Origin: Clostridiales bacterium
GTDB taxonomy: Bacteria > Bacillota > Clostridia > Oscillospirales > Oscillospiraceae
Assembly (NCBI GenBank): GCA_018374635.1
Contig: JAHAEW010000051.1
Location: 1 to 22,594 of the forward strand
Direction: 5' to 3'
DNA length: 22,594 bases
A model generated the notes under the pieces. The model did not search any database. It saw only the letters and a list, made by a program, of their open reading frames with translations, and was not told where the DNA came from. The stretch's first letter is position 1, and each line of letters begins with the position of its first letter. The position numbers and the translations under genes are program-made. Below are positions 14,846 through 22,486 of the stretch, piece after piece.

Positions 14846-15874
14846 TCAGGGCTTGGCGGATTCAGACAGCTCCTGGTGCTTCTGGAACAGCTCCAGGGTC
14901 AGAGGCTCGCCGAAGGTCTTGGGATAGGCGGACTTGTTGGCGGAATCCGAGGTCTCGCCCTCATAGAGGGGGTTTGGATAAGTGGCCAGCAGCTCCCCGC
15001 GGGCGTTCTCGATGATACACTGGGCCATCTCCATGGCCAGAGGATTGGTCTCATCCCCCTTGTTCAGCACGGCTACCGACTCCGTGAGGGAGAAGTTTCC
15101 CTCGGCGGGGTCCACATAGTCGATGGGCAGGCCGTCGGCCTTGTCCGCCACCGCCTGGTGGCGCAGGCCGAAGCCAACAGCCAGCTCACCAGCGCGGCAC
15201 AGCTTCAAAGGCGCGGAGCCGGAGGTCTCGATGTGATCGCCGGCGTTCTGATAGATGCCGGAGAGCACCTCCCGCGCGCCGTCATCCCCATATTCCGAGA
15301 CCAGCGCCTGGATGAGCAGCCACGCAGTGGAGGAGGACTGGATATCGGTCACAGCCACCTGGCCTGCATAGACGGGATCGGTCAGGTCTTTCAGGCTGGT
15401 GGGCATGGGCAGGCCCTCGGACTCCATGAGCTCGGTATTGACGATGATGGCCCCCTCCTGAGCGGTGATGGGGGCGGTGTAATCGGGCGCCTCCTCCAGG
15501 GTGTTCACCTCAAAGGTCAGGGGCAGGAACATCTGGTTCTGATCCTGGGCGCTCTGGAGGTAGAAGGTGCTCATGGTGACCAGATCGGCCTCCAGATTTT
15601 TGCCCTCCGCCATCAGCTTTCCGCCCAGCTCGGAGGTGCCAAAGGTCTGGATGATGTACTTGTCCTTGTAGCCATTGGCATCCAGGGCGTTGGTCATCGC
15701 GGTGATGGCCTCATCGTCGGCGTTGGAGTAGAGGACCACCTGTTCCTCCTTGGGTGCGGCGTCGCCGCTGCCGGAATCGCTGCCCGTGCTTGCGCTGCCG
15801 GCGGCGCAGCCGCCCAGAAGGGCTGCCGCCATGCTGAGGGAAAGGCCCATGGCCATCAGTTTCTTGAGATGCAT
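14846..15874 (-). CDS. ABC transporter substrate-binding lipoprotein (2-aminoethylphosphonate type)
   Basis: A 342-residue extracellular binding protein. The N-terminus is a lipoprotein signal: MHLKKLMAMG, a hydrophobic core and a lipobox LLGGC with the cysteine near residue 23, followed by a Ser/Gly-rich linker. The mature part is a type II periplasmic-binding fold of the Fe3+/spermidine/phosphonate group (VVLYSNADDEAITAMTNAL...). The ATG at 15874 is the clear start of the signal peptide. It lies 20 bases after the permease gene. The assignment to 2-aminoethylphosphonate rests on the adjacent phnW and phnX; the fold alone would also fit iron or putrescine carriers. Confidence 0.88.
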   Translation of the reverse strand: MHLKKLMAMGLSLSMAAALLGGCAAGSASTGSDSGSGDAAPKEEQVVLYSNADDEAITAMTNALDANGYKDKYIIQTFGTSELGGKLMAEGKNLEADLVTMSTFYLQSAQDQNQMFLPLTFEVNTLEEAPDYTAPITAQEGAIIVNTELMESEGLPMPTSLKDLTDPVYAGQVAVTDIQSSSTAWLLIQALVSEYGDDGAREVLSGIYQNAGDHIETSGSAPLKLCRAGELAVGFGLRHQAVADKADGLPIDYVDPAEGNFSLTESVAVLNKGDETNPLAMEMAQCIIENARGELLATYPNPLYEGETSDSANKSAYPKTFGEPLTLELFQKHQELSESAKP

Positions 15875-15894
15875 TTTGGTTTCTCTCCTCTTTT

Positions 15895-17532
15895 TTAAGC
15901 TTGTGTCTGTTTGGCCGGCTTCTTCTTTTTCTGATTTGCAAGGCGGGAAAAAACCGCCTTTGCAACCAGGTTGGTCGCCAGGATCAGCAGTGAGAGCACA
16001 AAGACCTCGTTAAACTTGTTGACATACTGGAGCTGCTTGATCTTGGTGGTCAGCACCATGGTGCGCGCACCGGCAATGAAGATCAGGGCGCTGATGGTCA
16101 CCATGGAGTTGATAAAATAGTAGCTGAATACCTCAATGAGGCTGGACAGGGCGTTGGGGGTGACTACCCGCAGAATGGTCTTGATCCAGCTGTCCCCCAT
16201 GAGCATCGCGGTGGTCTCCCACCCGGCGTTCATCTTGGAGAGGGAATTTTTCATCATCAGGTAGGGCGTGGAGAAATAGTGCACCACATTGCACAAAATC
16301 ATCAGGAGCAGGGTGTTCTGCAGCCCGGTCCCCGAAAACAGGAAGAGGTAGGCTACGCCCAGCACCATGCCCGGTATGGCATTGGTCACCAGCGCGATGC
16401 TCTCCACCGTGCGCTTATACCCCCGGGCCAGCGTGCTCCGCGCCGTAATGAGCGCCCCACCGTAGGCCGCCAGCGTGCCCAGAAGGGCGGTGGCGAGGGC
16501 CAGGAAGAGGGAGCTCCGGTATACGGTCAGCAGTTCGCTGTCGGCGAACACAGTCTGCACATGCTCCAGAGAAAATCCCGTCTTGTAGGGCCAGTCCTCC
16601 ACCATGGGCACCACAAAGATGACCGCGAAGAGGGAGAGCATCAGGACCGACAAGACCGCTGTCACGGCCCCCCATCCGGCGTCGCGGGCCGGGTTGCGGC
16701 GCAGCTCCGCAGGGGAGATCCGGTTATACCGGATGTTGAAGCGCTCCAGGATCTGGAGGAGGCAGATGCTTCCCACCGAGGGGATGAGCATGATGACGGC
16801 CACCACCGCGCCCCGGTTGAAGTCCGGGATGCCGCCCAGCATCTGATTGTAGAGCAGCGTGGCGATCACATCATATCCTCCGCCTACCGAGGCAGGGATA
16901 CCGAAGTCGGTAAAGCTCAGGAAAAAGGCCTGGATAAAGGCACCGGCCAGCGTGCCCAGCAGGGGGCGCACCACCGCAATCCAGAAGGTGGACATGGTCT
17001 GGTCTCCCATGACCTTGGAGACCACCAGCGTCTTTTTATCCACATATCCCATGGTATTGTGGATCAGCAGGAAGGCGGTGGGCACCGTATAGATCACATA
17101 TCCCACCAGCAGTCCCCAGAAACCGTAGATGTCAAAGAGCTGTCGTCCCAGCAGACGGGTCAGGAGTCCCTGCTTGCCAAAGGAGTAAATGATGGCAAAG
17201 CCATAGGTAATGGTGGGCAAGAACATGGGCAGTGTGGCGATGGCGCTGATGAGGTGCTTGGCCCACAGGGGCAGGGCCGTATAGTGTACCGCGTAGGCCA
17301 GCAGGAACGCGATGACCACCGCGATCACCGCCGCGGCGGAGGCCACGGCAAAGCTGTTGCCCAGGGCGGGAAGAAATCCCTTTTTGACCACAACGGAGGT
17401 GTAAAACTCCGTCGTAAGGCCGCCGTCCCACACCGATTTTCCAAAGAGAAGGAGGAGCGGCGCCGCCAGAAACGCCGCGAAAAGCGCTGTAATGGCCCAA
17501 AAGATCAGCTTAAGTTCGATGTTTTTGCGCAT
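15895..17532 (-). CDS. ABC transporter permease, two fused permease domains
   Basis: A 545-residue membrane protein that contains two BPD_transp_1 permease domains in one chain. Each half has about six helices and an EAA-like ATPase contact loop: VSKVMGDQTMSTFWIAVVRP in the first, TTAMLMGDSWIKTILRVVTP in the second. This double form is usual in the ThiP/FbpB type; the Salmonella 2-aminoethylphosphonate system uses two separate permeases (PhnU and PhnV). The basic tail (NQKKKKPAK) is on the cytoplasmic side. It lies six bases after the ATPase stop and 20 bases before the binding-protein start. A single chain can supply the whole channel. Confidence 0.93.
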   Translation of the reverse strand: MRKNIELKLIFWAITALFAAFLAAPLLLLFGKSVWDGGLTTEFYTSVVVKKGFLPALGNSFAVASAAAVIAVVIAFLLAYAVHYTALPLWAKHLISAIATLPMFLPTITYGFAIIYSFGKQGLLTRLLGRQLFDIYGFWGLLVGYVIYTVPTAFLLIHNTMGYVDKKTLVVSKVMGDQTMSTFWIAVVRPLLGTLAGAFIQAFFLSFTDFGIPASVGGGYDVIATLLYNQMLGGIPDFNRGAVVAVIMLIPSVGSICLLQILERFNIRYNRISPAELRRNPARDAGWGAVTAVLSVLMLSLFAVIFVVPMVEDWPYKTGFSLEHVQTVFADSELLTVYRSSLFLALATALLGTLAAYGGALITARSTLARGYKRTVESIALVTNAIPGMVLGVAYLFLFSGTGLQNTLLLMILCNVVHYFSTPYLMMKNSLSKMNAGWETTAMLMGDSWIKTILRVVTPNALSSLIEVFSYYFINSMVTISALIFIAGARTMVLTTKIKQLQYVNKFNEVFVLSLLILATNLVAKAVFSRLANQKKKKPAKQTQA

Positions 17533-17538
17533 TGTGTG

Positions 17539-18303
17539 TTACACAGCGGCAGCCACGCTCGGCCGGCCAAAGAGGGCATAGATATTGTCCCGCTTGATCT
17601 CCAGCTGATTGAGGATGAACTTGCGCACGAAGTCGTTTTTGGGCTGATGGACGATCTCCTCGGGTCTGGCATACTGGGAGATGGTTCCCTTATCAATGAT
17701 CAGAACCCGGTCAGAGAGAGTCAGGGCCTCCTCGGGGTCGTGAGTCACGATGATGGTGGTGAGGTGATACTCCCGGGCAATGGTCTTGATCCGGTCCTTG
17801 ATGGATTCCTTGATCACGCCGTCCAGCGCCGAGAGCGGCTCGTCCAGCAGCAGGAGCCGGGGTTTCATCACCATAGTGCGGGCCAGAGCCACCCGCTGCT
17901 TCTGGCCGCCGGAGAGCTGGTCTACCCGCTTGTTCAGGTGGTCCCGCAGGCCCAGCAGGTCGATAAGCTCTTCCACTTCCTGCTGGGAGGTCCGATTGGC
18001 CCGGTTCTTCAGGCCGTAGGTAATGTTCTTGCAGACATTCAGATTGGGGAAAAGGGCATAGTCCTGAAAGACGATGTTGAATCCCCGCTTCTCCATGGGA
18101 GTGTGGGTCAGGTCCTCGCCGTCGTAGCGGATCTCGCCGCTGTCGGCGTCGGTCAGGCCCAGGATCAGGTTGAGCAGCGTCGTCTTTCCACAGCCGGAGG
18201 GTCCCAGAATGGACACGATCTCACCATCCTCCACCCGGAGCGAAATATCATGCAGGATCGGCGTCCCGTCAAACGACTTGCGGATGTGATTGAGTTCCAG
18301 CAT
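17539..18303 (-). CDS. ABC transporter ATP-binding protein
   Basis: A 254-residue ATPase of the spermidine/iron/phosphonate importer group, likely powering 2-aminoethylphosphonate uptake. Walker A is GPSGCGKT (34-41), the Q-loop is in NIVFQDYALFPN, the signature is LSGGQKQRVALAR, Walker B is LLLLDEPLSALD and the switch histidine is in IVTHDPEEA. The extra C-terminal regulatory (TOBE-like) part of PotA-type ATPases is mostly missing, so this is a short form. The ATG at 18303 is chosen for its AAAGGA site; two upstream in-frame ATGs (18312, 18339) lack one. It is the first gene of the phosphonate operon. Confidence 0.93.
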   Translation of the reverse strand: MLELNHIRKSFDGTPILHDISLRVEDGEIVSILGPSGCGKTTLLNLILGLTDADSGEIRYDGEDLTHTPMEKRGFNIVFQDYALFPNLNVCKNITYGLKNRANRTSQQEVEELIDLLGLRDHLNKRVDQLSGGQKQRVALARTMVMKPRLLLLDEPLSALDGVIKESIKDRIKTIAREYHLTTIIVTHDPEEALTLSDRVLIIDKGTISQYARPEEIVHQPKNDFVRKFILNQLEIKRDNIYALFGRPSVAAAV

Positions 18304-18348
18304 ACTTGTCATCCTTTCGCATCGATTCTCCGTTTTCATCCGTAGGCT

Positions 18349-18357
18349 ACTATACCA
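18349..18357 (-). promoter_or_regulatory. Possible extended -10 of the phosphonate operon
   Basis: TGGTATAGT on the minus strand (TGN plus TATAGT) about 45 bases upstream of the ATPase start; the -35 is poor. A 7-base inverted repeat, CCAGTCC (minus 18400-18394) and GGACTGG (minus 18361-18355), directly abuts it and could be an operator. Confidence 0.45.
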
Positions 18358-18400
18358 GTCCGGCCCCGCTCTCTTCCACCAGCCCCAGGTAAAGGACTGG

Positions 18401-18654
18401 CAAAGACTCCGTCAGTTTCTCTCCCCTCCCGGATACGTTCTCCTTACAGATCCCCTGCTGAGCCTGCGCTCCCTCTCTCCGTTTTTTGAAATTTTCGGAC
18501 TGTTTCCACCCACTTTTAACCGAAACCCAAACACTTTCCGTCTCTTTATCGCTGTTACCGGCTTGCGGCCGCGGCTTTACAAATCCTTGACGCTGCCCCC
18601 CTTCCGCGGAGGGCAGGCGCAAATTCAGGGCAACTGCCGCCCGCAGCCGCCGAT
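18401..18654. other. Intergenic DNA without a supported gene
   Basis: Between the phosphonate operon promoter and the spoIVB terminator. One moderately stable hairpin (CTGCCCTCC / GGGGGGCAG, minus strand, near 18590-18615) and a GCCGCGGCCGC run are visible, but no known RNA class was recognised. An open frame of 108 codons on the minus strand runs into the spoIVB terminator and shows no domain. Confidence 0.5.
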
Positions 18655-18698
18655 AAATGCCCGGCCCCGGAAGCAAATGCTTCCGGGGCCGGGCATTT
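18655..18698. terminator. Strong hairpin after spoIVB
   Basis: A perfect 20-base inverted repeat (18655-18674 and 18679-18698) with a four-base loop, flanked by AAAT and ATTTTA. The T run is short on both sides. It lies 17 bases after the spoIVB stop, so it most likely ends that transcript. Confidence 0.8.
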
Positions 18699-18714
18699 TA
18701 TGCGCAGACCGCTT

Positions 18715-19785
18715 TTAACTTTCCTCGGCGGTCTTCAGCATATTTTCCGCCAGAATGCCGTAGCCCTGAGTGGGATCGTTGACCAGTACATGGGTCACCG
18801 CTCCCACCAGCTTTCCATTCTGGATGATTGGGGAGCCGGACATACCCTGTACGATGCCCCCTGTCTCCTTTAGAAGGGCTTCATCCGTCACCTTGAGCAT
18901 GAGATCCCGGTGCTCTCCGCCGCTCTCCGGGTAGAGGCGCACGATCTCCACCTCATACTCCCTGATCTCCGTGCCCGCCACATTGGAGCGGATGACAGCC
19001 TTTCCCGTGCAAACCTCGCTCCGCTGGGCCACCGGAATCGGCTCCATCCCCGTCTCTAACTCCGCGCCGGTCCAGGTGCCGAAAATGCCGCTGGACGTGT
19101 TGGCGTAGAGCTCTCCCATATCCTGCTCTACCTGGAAGGCGCCCCGAAGCTGGCCGGGCGCGCCTACCGCGCCCTTCTGCACACCGCTCACTTCCGCAAA
19201 CATAATGCTGCCGGACTGAAGCGGCATCAGCTTGGCGGTATCCGTGTCGCTGATCCCGTGACCCAGCGCGCCAAAAACGCCGGAGGGCGGGTCATAGAAG
19301 GTAATGGTCCCGATCCCCGCCATGGAATCCCGTATCCATGCGCCCAGCTTATAACTGCCGTCCGTGCTGCACTGGACCGCCTGGACCGTCATCTGGACCT
19401 CTTCTTCCCCCCGTTTGGCCCGGATGCTCATGGCCTCTCCACCGGTCTCCTGGAGAATCGCCTGCACTTCTTCAATGGAGTCTACCTCTTCCCGATTCAG
19501 GTGGGTAATGATGTCTCCCTCTCTTAATCCACAGGTCTTGGCTGGATTCGCCGTCCCTTTTTCCGTCTCTACATCGGCCAGTCCTACCACCATAACGCCG
19601 TCAGAAAACAGTTTGATCCCCACGGCACGGCCCATGGGGATCACCGTTCGGCTCACCGCATGCCCCTGCGCTGCGGATGCATGAACCGGCACTGCCACGG
19701 CCAGCAGCGCCCCCAGTGACAGCATCACCGCCGCCACCCGCAGCGCCAGCATGCCCCACGGCTGCTTGTTCGATTCTTCCCGCAC
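18715..19785 (-). CDS. spoIVB: SpoIVB serine peptidase
   Basis: A 356-residue sporulation protease. In Bacillus it is made in the forespore, crosses the inner membrane and triggers pro-sigma-K processing by SpoIVFB. An N-terminal membrane anchor (MLALRVAAVMLSLGALLAVAV) is followed by VIPMGRAVGIKL, typical of SpoIVB, a PDZ domain (CGLREGDIITHLNREEVDSI), and the S55 peptidase domain with the catalytic histidine in ALGHGISD and serine in VQGMSGSPII. The start is the GTG at 19785, behind an AAAGGGG site; upstream in-frame ATGs lack one. A forespore promoter was not recognised. It is separated from spo0A by the phosphonate and ppk genes. A 7-base inverted repeat (TTCCGCA/TGCGGAA, 19818-19839) lies upstream. 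Confidence 0.95.
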   Translation of the reverse strand: MREESNKQPWGMLALRVAAVMLSLGALLAVAVPVHASAAQGHAVSRTVIPMGRAVGIKLFSDGVMVVGLADVETEKGTANPAKTCGLREGDIITHLNREEVDSIEEVQAILQETGGEAMSIRAKRGEEEVQMTVQAVQCSTDGSYKLGAWIRDSMAGIGTITFYDPPSGVFGALGHGISDTDTAKLMPLQSGSIMFAEVSGVQKGAVGAPGQLRGAFQVEQDMGELYANTSSGIFGTWTGAELETGMEPIPVAQRSEVCTGKAVIRSNVAGTEIREYEVEIVRLYPESGGEHRDLMLKVTDEALLKETGGIVQGMSGSPIIQNGKLVGAVTHVLVNDPTQGYGILAENMLKTAEES

Positions 19786-19886
19786 AAAATCACCCCTTTT
19801 TATTTTGATGTGTCTCATTCCGCAGAGCCAATTGCGGAACACTCTTTAATATGGCTTTCACCCCGCGTTCCACACGCCGGCCGCTC

Positions 19887-19910
19887 TGCCAATGTCACAC
19901 ACCTTTGGCA
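19887..19910. repeat. Inverted repeat in spoIVB-corrinoid gene spacer
   Basis: TGCCAA (19887-19892) and TTGGCA (19905-19910), 12 bases apart. It lies between the divergent spoIVB and corrinoid genes. It could be an operator; there is no other evidence. Confidence 0.4.
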
Positions 19911-20031
19911 TGGAAGAATCTTCTCTTGTCCAAATGACGGGCTTTCCGCTCTTCTATCCGCTCATTTTTTTCCATTTTGTCAAAAAATCACTTTTCAGAC
20001 CCAGTCGCTTTTTATTTTTTTCCCACTTTGC

Positions 20032-20037
20032 TATAAT
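20032..20037 (+). promoter_or_regulatory. Consensus -10 of the corrinoid protein gene
   Basis: TATAAT on the plus strand 36 bases upstream of the ATG, preceded by a T-rich tract; the -35 (TTTTTA, 20009-20014) is weak but at 17-base spacing. No cobalamin riboswitch was recognised in the spacer. Confidence 0.6.
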
Positions 20038-20072
20038 CATACACAACTTCTTCGAAAAGGATCTGATCGATC

Positions 20073-20711
20073 ATGAGCACACTGAACGAACTCTCGCAAG
20101 CCATTCAAAAGGGCCGGGCCAAATCAGTCCAGGATCTGGTGCCCCGCGCTTTGGAAGAAGGTCTCACCCCCCGCGCCATTCTGGAGGAAGGCCTGCTGGC
20201 CGGCATGGGCATTGTTGGCGAACAATTTAAAGCCGGCGCCATGTTCGTGCCCCAGGTTCTGATGGCGGCCAAAGCCATGAATGCAGGCACCGTGCTGCTC
20301 AAGCCCCACCTGGCCGGCGACCATGTGGCCCCGCTGGGCCGCGCCTGCCTCGGCACAGTAAAGGGCGATCTCCACGACATCGGCAAAAATCTGGTCCGCA
20401 TGATGTTTGAGGGCCAGGGGATCGAGGTCATCGATCTTGGTGTGGACGTGTCCCCCGAGACCTTTATCCGGACCGCCGCGGAACAGAACTGTTCCATCAT
20501 CGCATGCTCCTCCCTGCTCACCACCTCCATGCCCGCCATGGGAGAGGTCGTTGAGGCCGCCAAAGCCGCCGGCATCCGCGATCAGGTCAAGATCATGGTG
20601 GGCGGCGCGCCGGTCACCCAGCGTTTCTGCGCAGATATCGGCGCAGACGCCTATACCGCTGATGCCGCTACTGCCGCTGCGGTAGCGGCACGGTATCTCT
20701 CCGCACAATGA
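20073..20711 (+). CDS. Corrinoid (B12-binding) protein of methyltransferase systems
   Basis: A 212-residue cytoplasmic protein that would carry a methyl group on its cobalamin. The N-terminal helical cap domain (about 1-85: ALEEGLTPRAILEEGLLAGMGIVGEQFKAG is the typical run, here in pieces) is followed by a Rossmann-like B12 domain with the cobalt ligand H101 in KGDLHDIGKN (DxHxxG), CSSLLTTSMPAM for the SxL motif, and GGAPVT for the GG motif. The size and layout match MtbC/MttC/MtaC-type proteins. The ATG at 20073 has AAAGGA upstream. No methyltransferase (MtaB, MttB or MtbB type), activating ATPase or MtaA-like gene is in the window, so its partner must lie elsewhere and the methyl donor is unknown. 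Confidence 0.95.
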   Translation: MSTLNELSQAIQKGRAKSVQDLVPRALEEGLTPRAILEEGLLAGMGIVGEQFKAGAMFVPQVLMAAKAMNAGTVLLKPHLAGDHVAPLGRACLGTVKGDLHDIGKNLVRMMFEGQGIEVIDLGVDVSPETFIRTAAEQNCSIIACSSLLTTSMPAMGEVVEAAKAAGIRDQVKIMVGGAPVTQRFCADIGADAYTADAATAAAVAARYLSAQ

Positions 20712-20715
20712 GCCG

Positions 20716-20763
20716 GAAAAAAGATGGGCCGTCCCCTTCCCTGCGGGCGGCCCATCTTTTTAT
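20716..20763. terminator. Bidirectional terminator
   Basis: AAAAAGATGGGCCG and CGGCCCATCTTTTT form a perfect stem with A and T runs on both sides. It serves the plus-strand corrinoid gene and the convergent NTPase gene, whose stop codon lies in the hairpin's right edge. Confidence 0.93.
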
Positions 20764-21290
20764 CCATTTTTTTGACTGGTCAAAACCAACGCGCGCCAGG
20801 CGGCAAGCGGCTTGGATGTCCGCAATCCGTCCCGGTTTTCCGGTGTGACGGTCACCACCTGCACTCCCTCATGGGTCCGTACCTGATCCAGAAAGGGCAC
20901 ATGCCGGGGCTTGATGACCCCCAGGACCGGGAGCGGTCCGTCCAGCGCACGCAGTACAGCCTCCTGAAAGCGCAGATCCTTCCCCTCTAAAAAGCCCAGC
21001 TCGTCCATCACCATCACCGCGCACCCCGGCCGCGGCGTCAGGAGACCCGGTCCCAGCGTATCAAACCGGCCCGGCAGGATCTCCGCCCGTCCGTTCCGGC
21101 GCCGGGCCACCTGATTATCCGGCCCACAGTCCGCTTCGACGCCCCAGGGCAGAAGGTGGAGGGTATCCTCCCCTTCCGCCCGTCTCCAGCAGGTGCGAAA
21201 TCCGCAGGCCGGCCGCTCCAGTGAGCCAAGCAGGGCTGACAGCAGCGTGGATTTTCCCACCTGGACCTCTCCTGTCAAAAACAGATGCAC
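20760..21290 (-). CDS. THEP1-like nucleoside-triphosphatase
   Basis: A 176-residue P-loop protein of the NTPase_1 (THEP1) family. Walker A is GEVQVGKS at residues 7-14, directly after a short first strand (HLFLT), as in the family. Walker B is AVMVMDELGFLE. The GTG at 21290 is chosen: it has GGAGG at proper distance and yields the standard N-terminus; a longer in-frame start at 21344 would add 18 unmatched residues. Purified relatives hydrolyse NTPs in vitro but their cell role is unclear; some lie near molybdenum-enzyme genes, none of which is here. It follows the IclR gene by 66 bases and is probably co-transcribed with it. Confidence 0.85.
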   Translation of the reverse strand: MHLFLTGEVQVGKSTLLSALLGSLERPACGFRTCWRRAEGEDTLHLLPWGVEADCGPDNQVARRRNGRAEILPGRFDTLGPGLLTPRPGCAVMVMDELGFLEGKDLRFQEAVLRALDGPLPVLGVIKPRHVPFLDQVRTHEGVQVVTVTPENRDGLRTSKPLAAWRALVLTSQKNG

Positions 21291-21356
21291 CGCATTCCCT
21301 CCAAACCGCTCAGAAACGCCGGCTTGATCCGGCGCTTCCTCCAAATAAACCTTGTT

Positions 21357-22142
21357 TTACAGAATATCCAGCGATATGCCCCGCTCCTCCGCCAGGGTAT
21401 TGATCTCCGAGGCCGCCTCCCGCAGGCAGGCGCTGACCCACTCCCGCTTTTCCGGTGTGGCCCGGAACAGAGGCATGGATACGCTCAACGCCGCGAACAC
21501 ATTCCTCCGCTGCCGCAGCGGGACAGCCACACAGCACAGGTGCGGCGTGGACTCCTCCTCTTCCCAGGCGATCCCCTCCTCCCGCACCCGGCTGAGCTGC
21601 TCCAGAAGCGGCTCCAGATCGGTGATCGTGTGTTCCGTCAGCCGTGGCATCCCCTGGGAAAAATACCTGCGCACCGCGTCCTCCTCCAGACCGCTCAACA
21701 GGGCCTTCCCCAGCGCGGTGGCATTGGCCGGCAGGCGGCTGCCCAGGCGTGAGATCATGCGGATGGCCTGGTCCGAGTCTGCCTTTCCAATGTAGAGTAC
21801 ATTTCCCCCATCCAGAATGGCCAGCTGGCACGGCTCCTCACAGCGCCGCGCCACCTGCTCCATAAGCTCCTGGACCCGCCGGAGAACACTCTCCCGCCGT
21901 CCGGCGCCATAGGCCTCCCCCAGCACATAGGCCGAGATGCCCACCGAGTAGCGCCCGGTCTCCCGGTTCAGCCGCACATAGCGCCGCTGCGCCAGCGTGT
22001 GCAGAATGGGAAAGAGACTGCTCTTGGGCGCATCCAGAGCGGCCGACAGCTCTGTCAGTGTTTTCCCCGCTCCCCCTTCCGACGCCAGGTGCTCCAATAT
22101 ATCCAAAACCCGTGTGGTGGCACGGTGCTGTTCCTGTCCCAT
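21357..22142 (-). CDS. IclR-family transcriptional regulator
   Basis: A 261-residue DNA-binding regulator. The N-terminal winged HTH (TRVLDILEHLA...LTELSAALDAPKSSLFPILHTLAQRRYV) is followed by the IclR effector domain (about 85-255) with LYIGKADSD, the LPANATALGKALLSG segment and CVAVPLR. The ATG at 22142 has GGAGG; a start at 22154 is disfavoured. The gene is divergent from a UxaA-family gene, a common arrangement for IclR regulators of sugar-acid breakdown, so that operon is the likely target and a hexuronate-pathway intermediate a plausible ligand. Whether it represses or activates cannot be told. Confidence 0.94.
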   Translation of the reverse strand: MGQEQHRATTRVLDILEHLASEGGAGKTLTELSAALDAPKSSLFPILHTLAQRRYVRLNRETGRYSVGISAYVLGEAYGAGRRESVLRRVQELMEQVARRCEEPCQLAILDGGNVLYIGKADSDQAIRMISRLGSRLPANATALGKALLSGLEEDAVRRYFSQGMPRLTEHTITDLEPLLEQLSRVREEGIAWEEEESTPHLCCVAVPLRQRRNVFAALSVSMPLFRATPEKREWVSACLREAASEINTLAEERGISLDIL

Positions 22143-22198
22143 AGGTTCCTCCATCCAAATCAGACCATTGCATTTTTTGATGGTATGTTTTATTATCT

Positions 22199-22227
22199 AT
22201 CATAGCAAAGGTGACTTTGTTTTACAA
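22199..22227 (-). promoter_or_regulatory. Predicted promoter of iclR gene
   Basis: TTGTAA (22227-22222), 17 bases, TATGAT (22204-22199) on the minus strand. Confidence 0.6.
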
Positions 22228-22299
22228 GTCCGGCGCCTGTTTTGTGTGCTTCCCCTCCCTGTATTCAGCACAAAATCGCCTCAATATCCCCGTTTTCTA

Positions 22300-22328
22300 T
22301 TGACATTTTCCCTTTGAAATGGTACGTT
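22300..22328 (+). promoter_or_regulatory. Predicted promoter of UxaA-family gene
   Basis: TTGACA (22300-22305), 17 bases, TACGTT (22323-22328) on the plus strand, with TGG before the -10. ATGGTA occurs at 22319-22324 and 22333-22338, overlapping the -10 and predicted start, and again at 22180-22185 near the iclR promoter: possible IclR half-sites. Confidence 0.6.
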
Positions 22329-22367
22329 ACATATGGTATTCCGTAATGAGAACATTGTTTTTATTTC

Positions 22368-22385
22368 GGAACAGAAGCCTGTTCC
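22368..22385. repeat. Inverted repeat in UxaA-gene leader
   Basis: GGAACAG and CTGTTCC with a four-base spacer, about 100 bases upstream of the ATG and downstream of the predicted promoter. It may be an operator or an RNA hairpin. Confidence 0.5.
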
Positions 22386-22486
22386 CGTGTTTTTCGGGCG
22401 TTCTGAACTCCCACAAATGGACGCCCGTTCGTATACCCCCACTGGTGCAGACCTGATCCACTCACGACCGAAAGGAGATATCCACT

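Noticed and set aside
12903..18303. Iron or polyamine uptake as the role of the ABC genes
   Set aside because: Fold alone would allow it, but phnW and phnX on the same strand directly downstream make 2-aminoethylphosphonate far more likely.
16279..18345. 688-codon plus-strand open frame opposite the permease and ATPase
   Set aside because: His/Gln/Arg-rich composition and full overlap with two clear transporter genes.
18350..18676. 108-codon minus-strand frame upstream of the phosphonate operon
   Set aside because: Starts inside the spoIVB terminator, runs through the predicted promoter, has no ribosome site and no recognisable domain.
19842..20072. Possible cobalamin riboswitch before the corrinoid gene
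   Set aside because: The conserved B12-box pattern is not visible; only a small inverted repeat is present.
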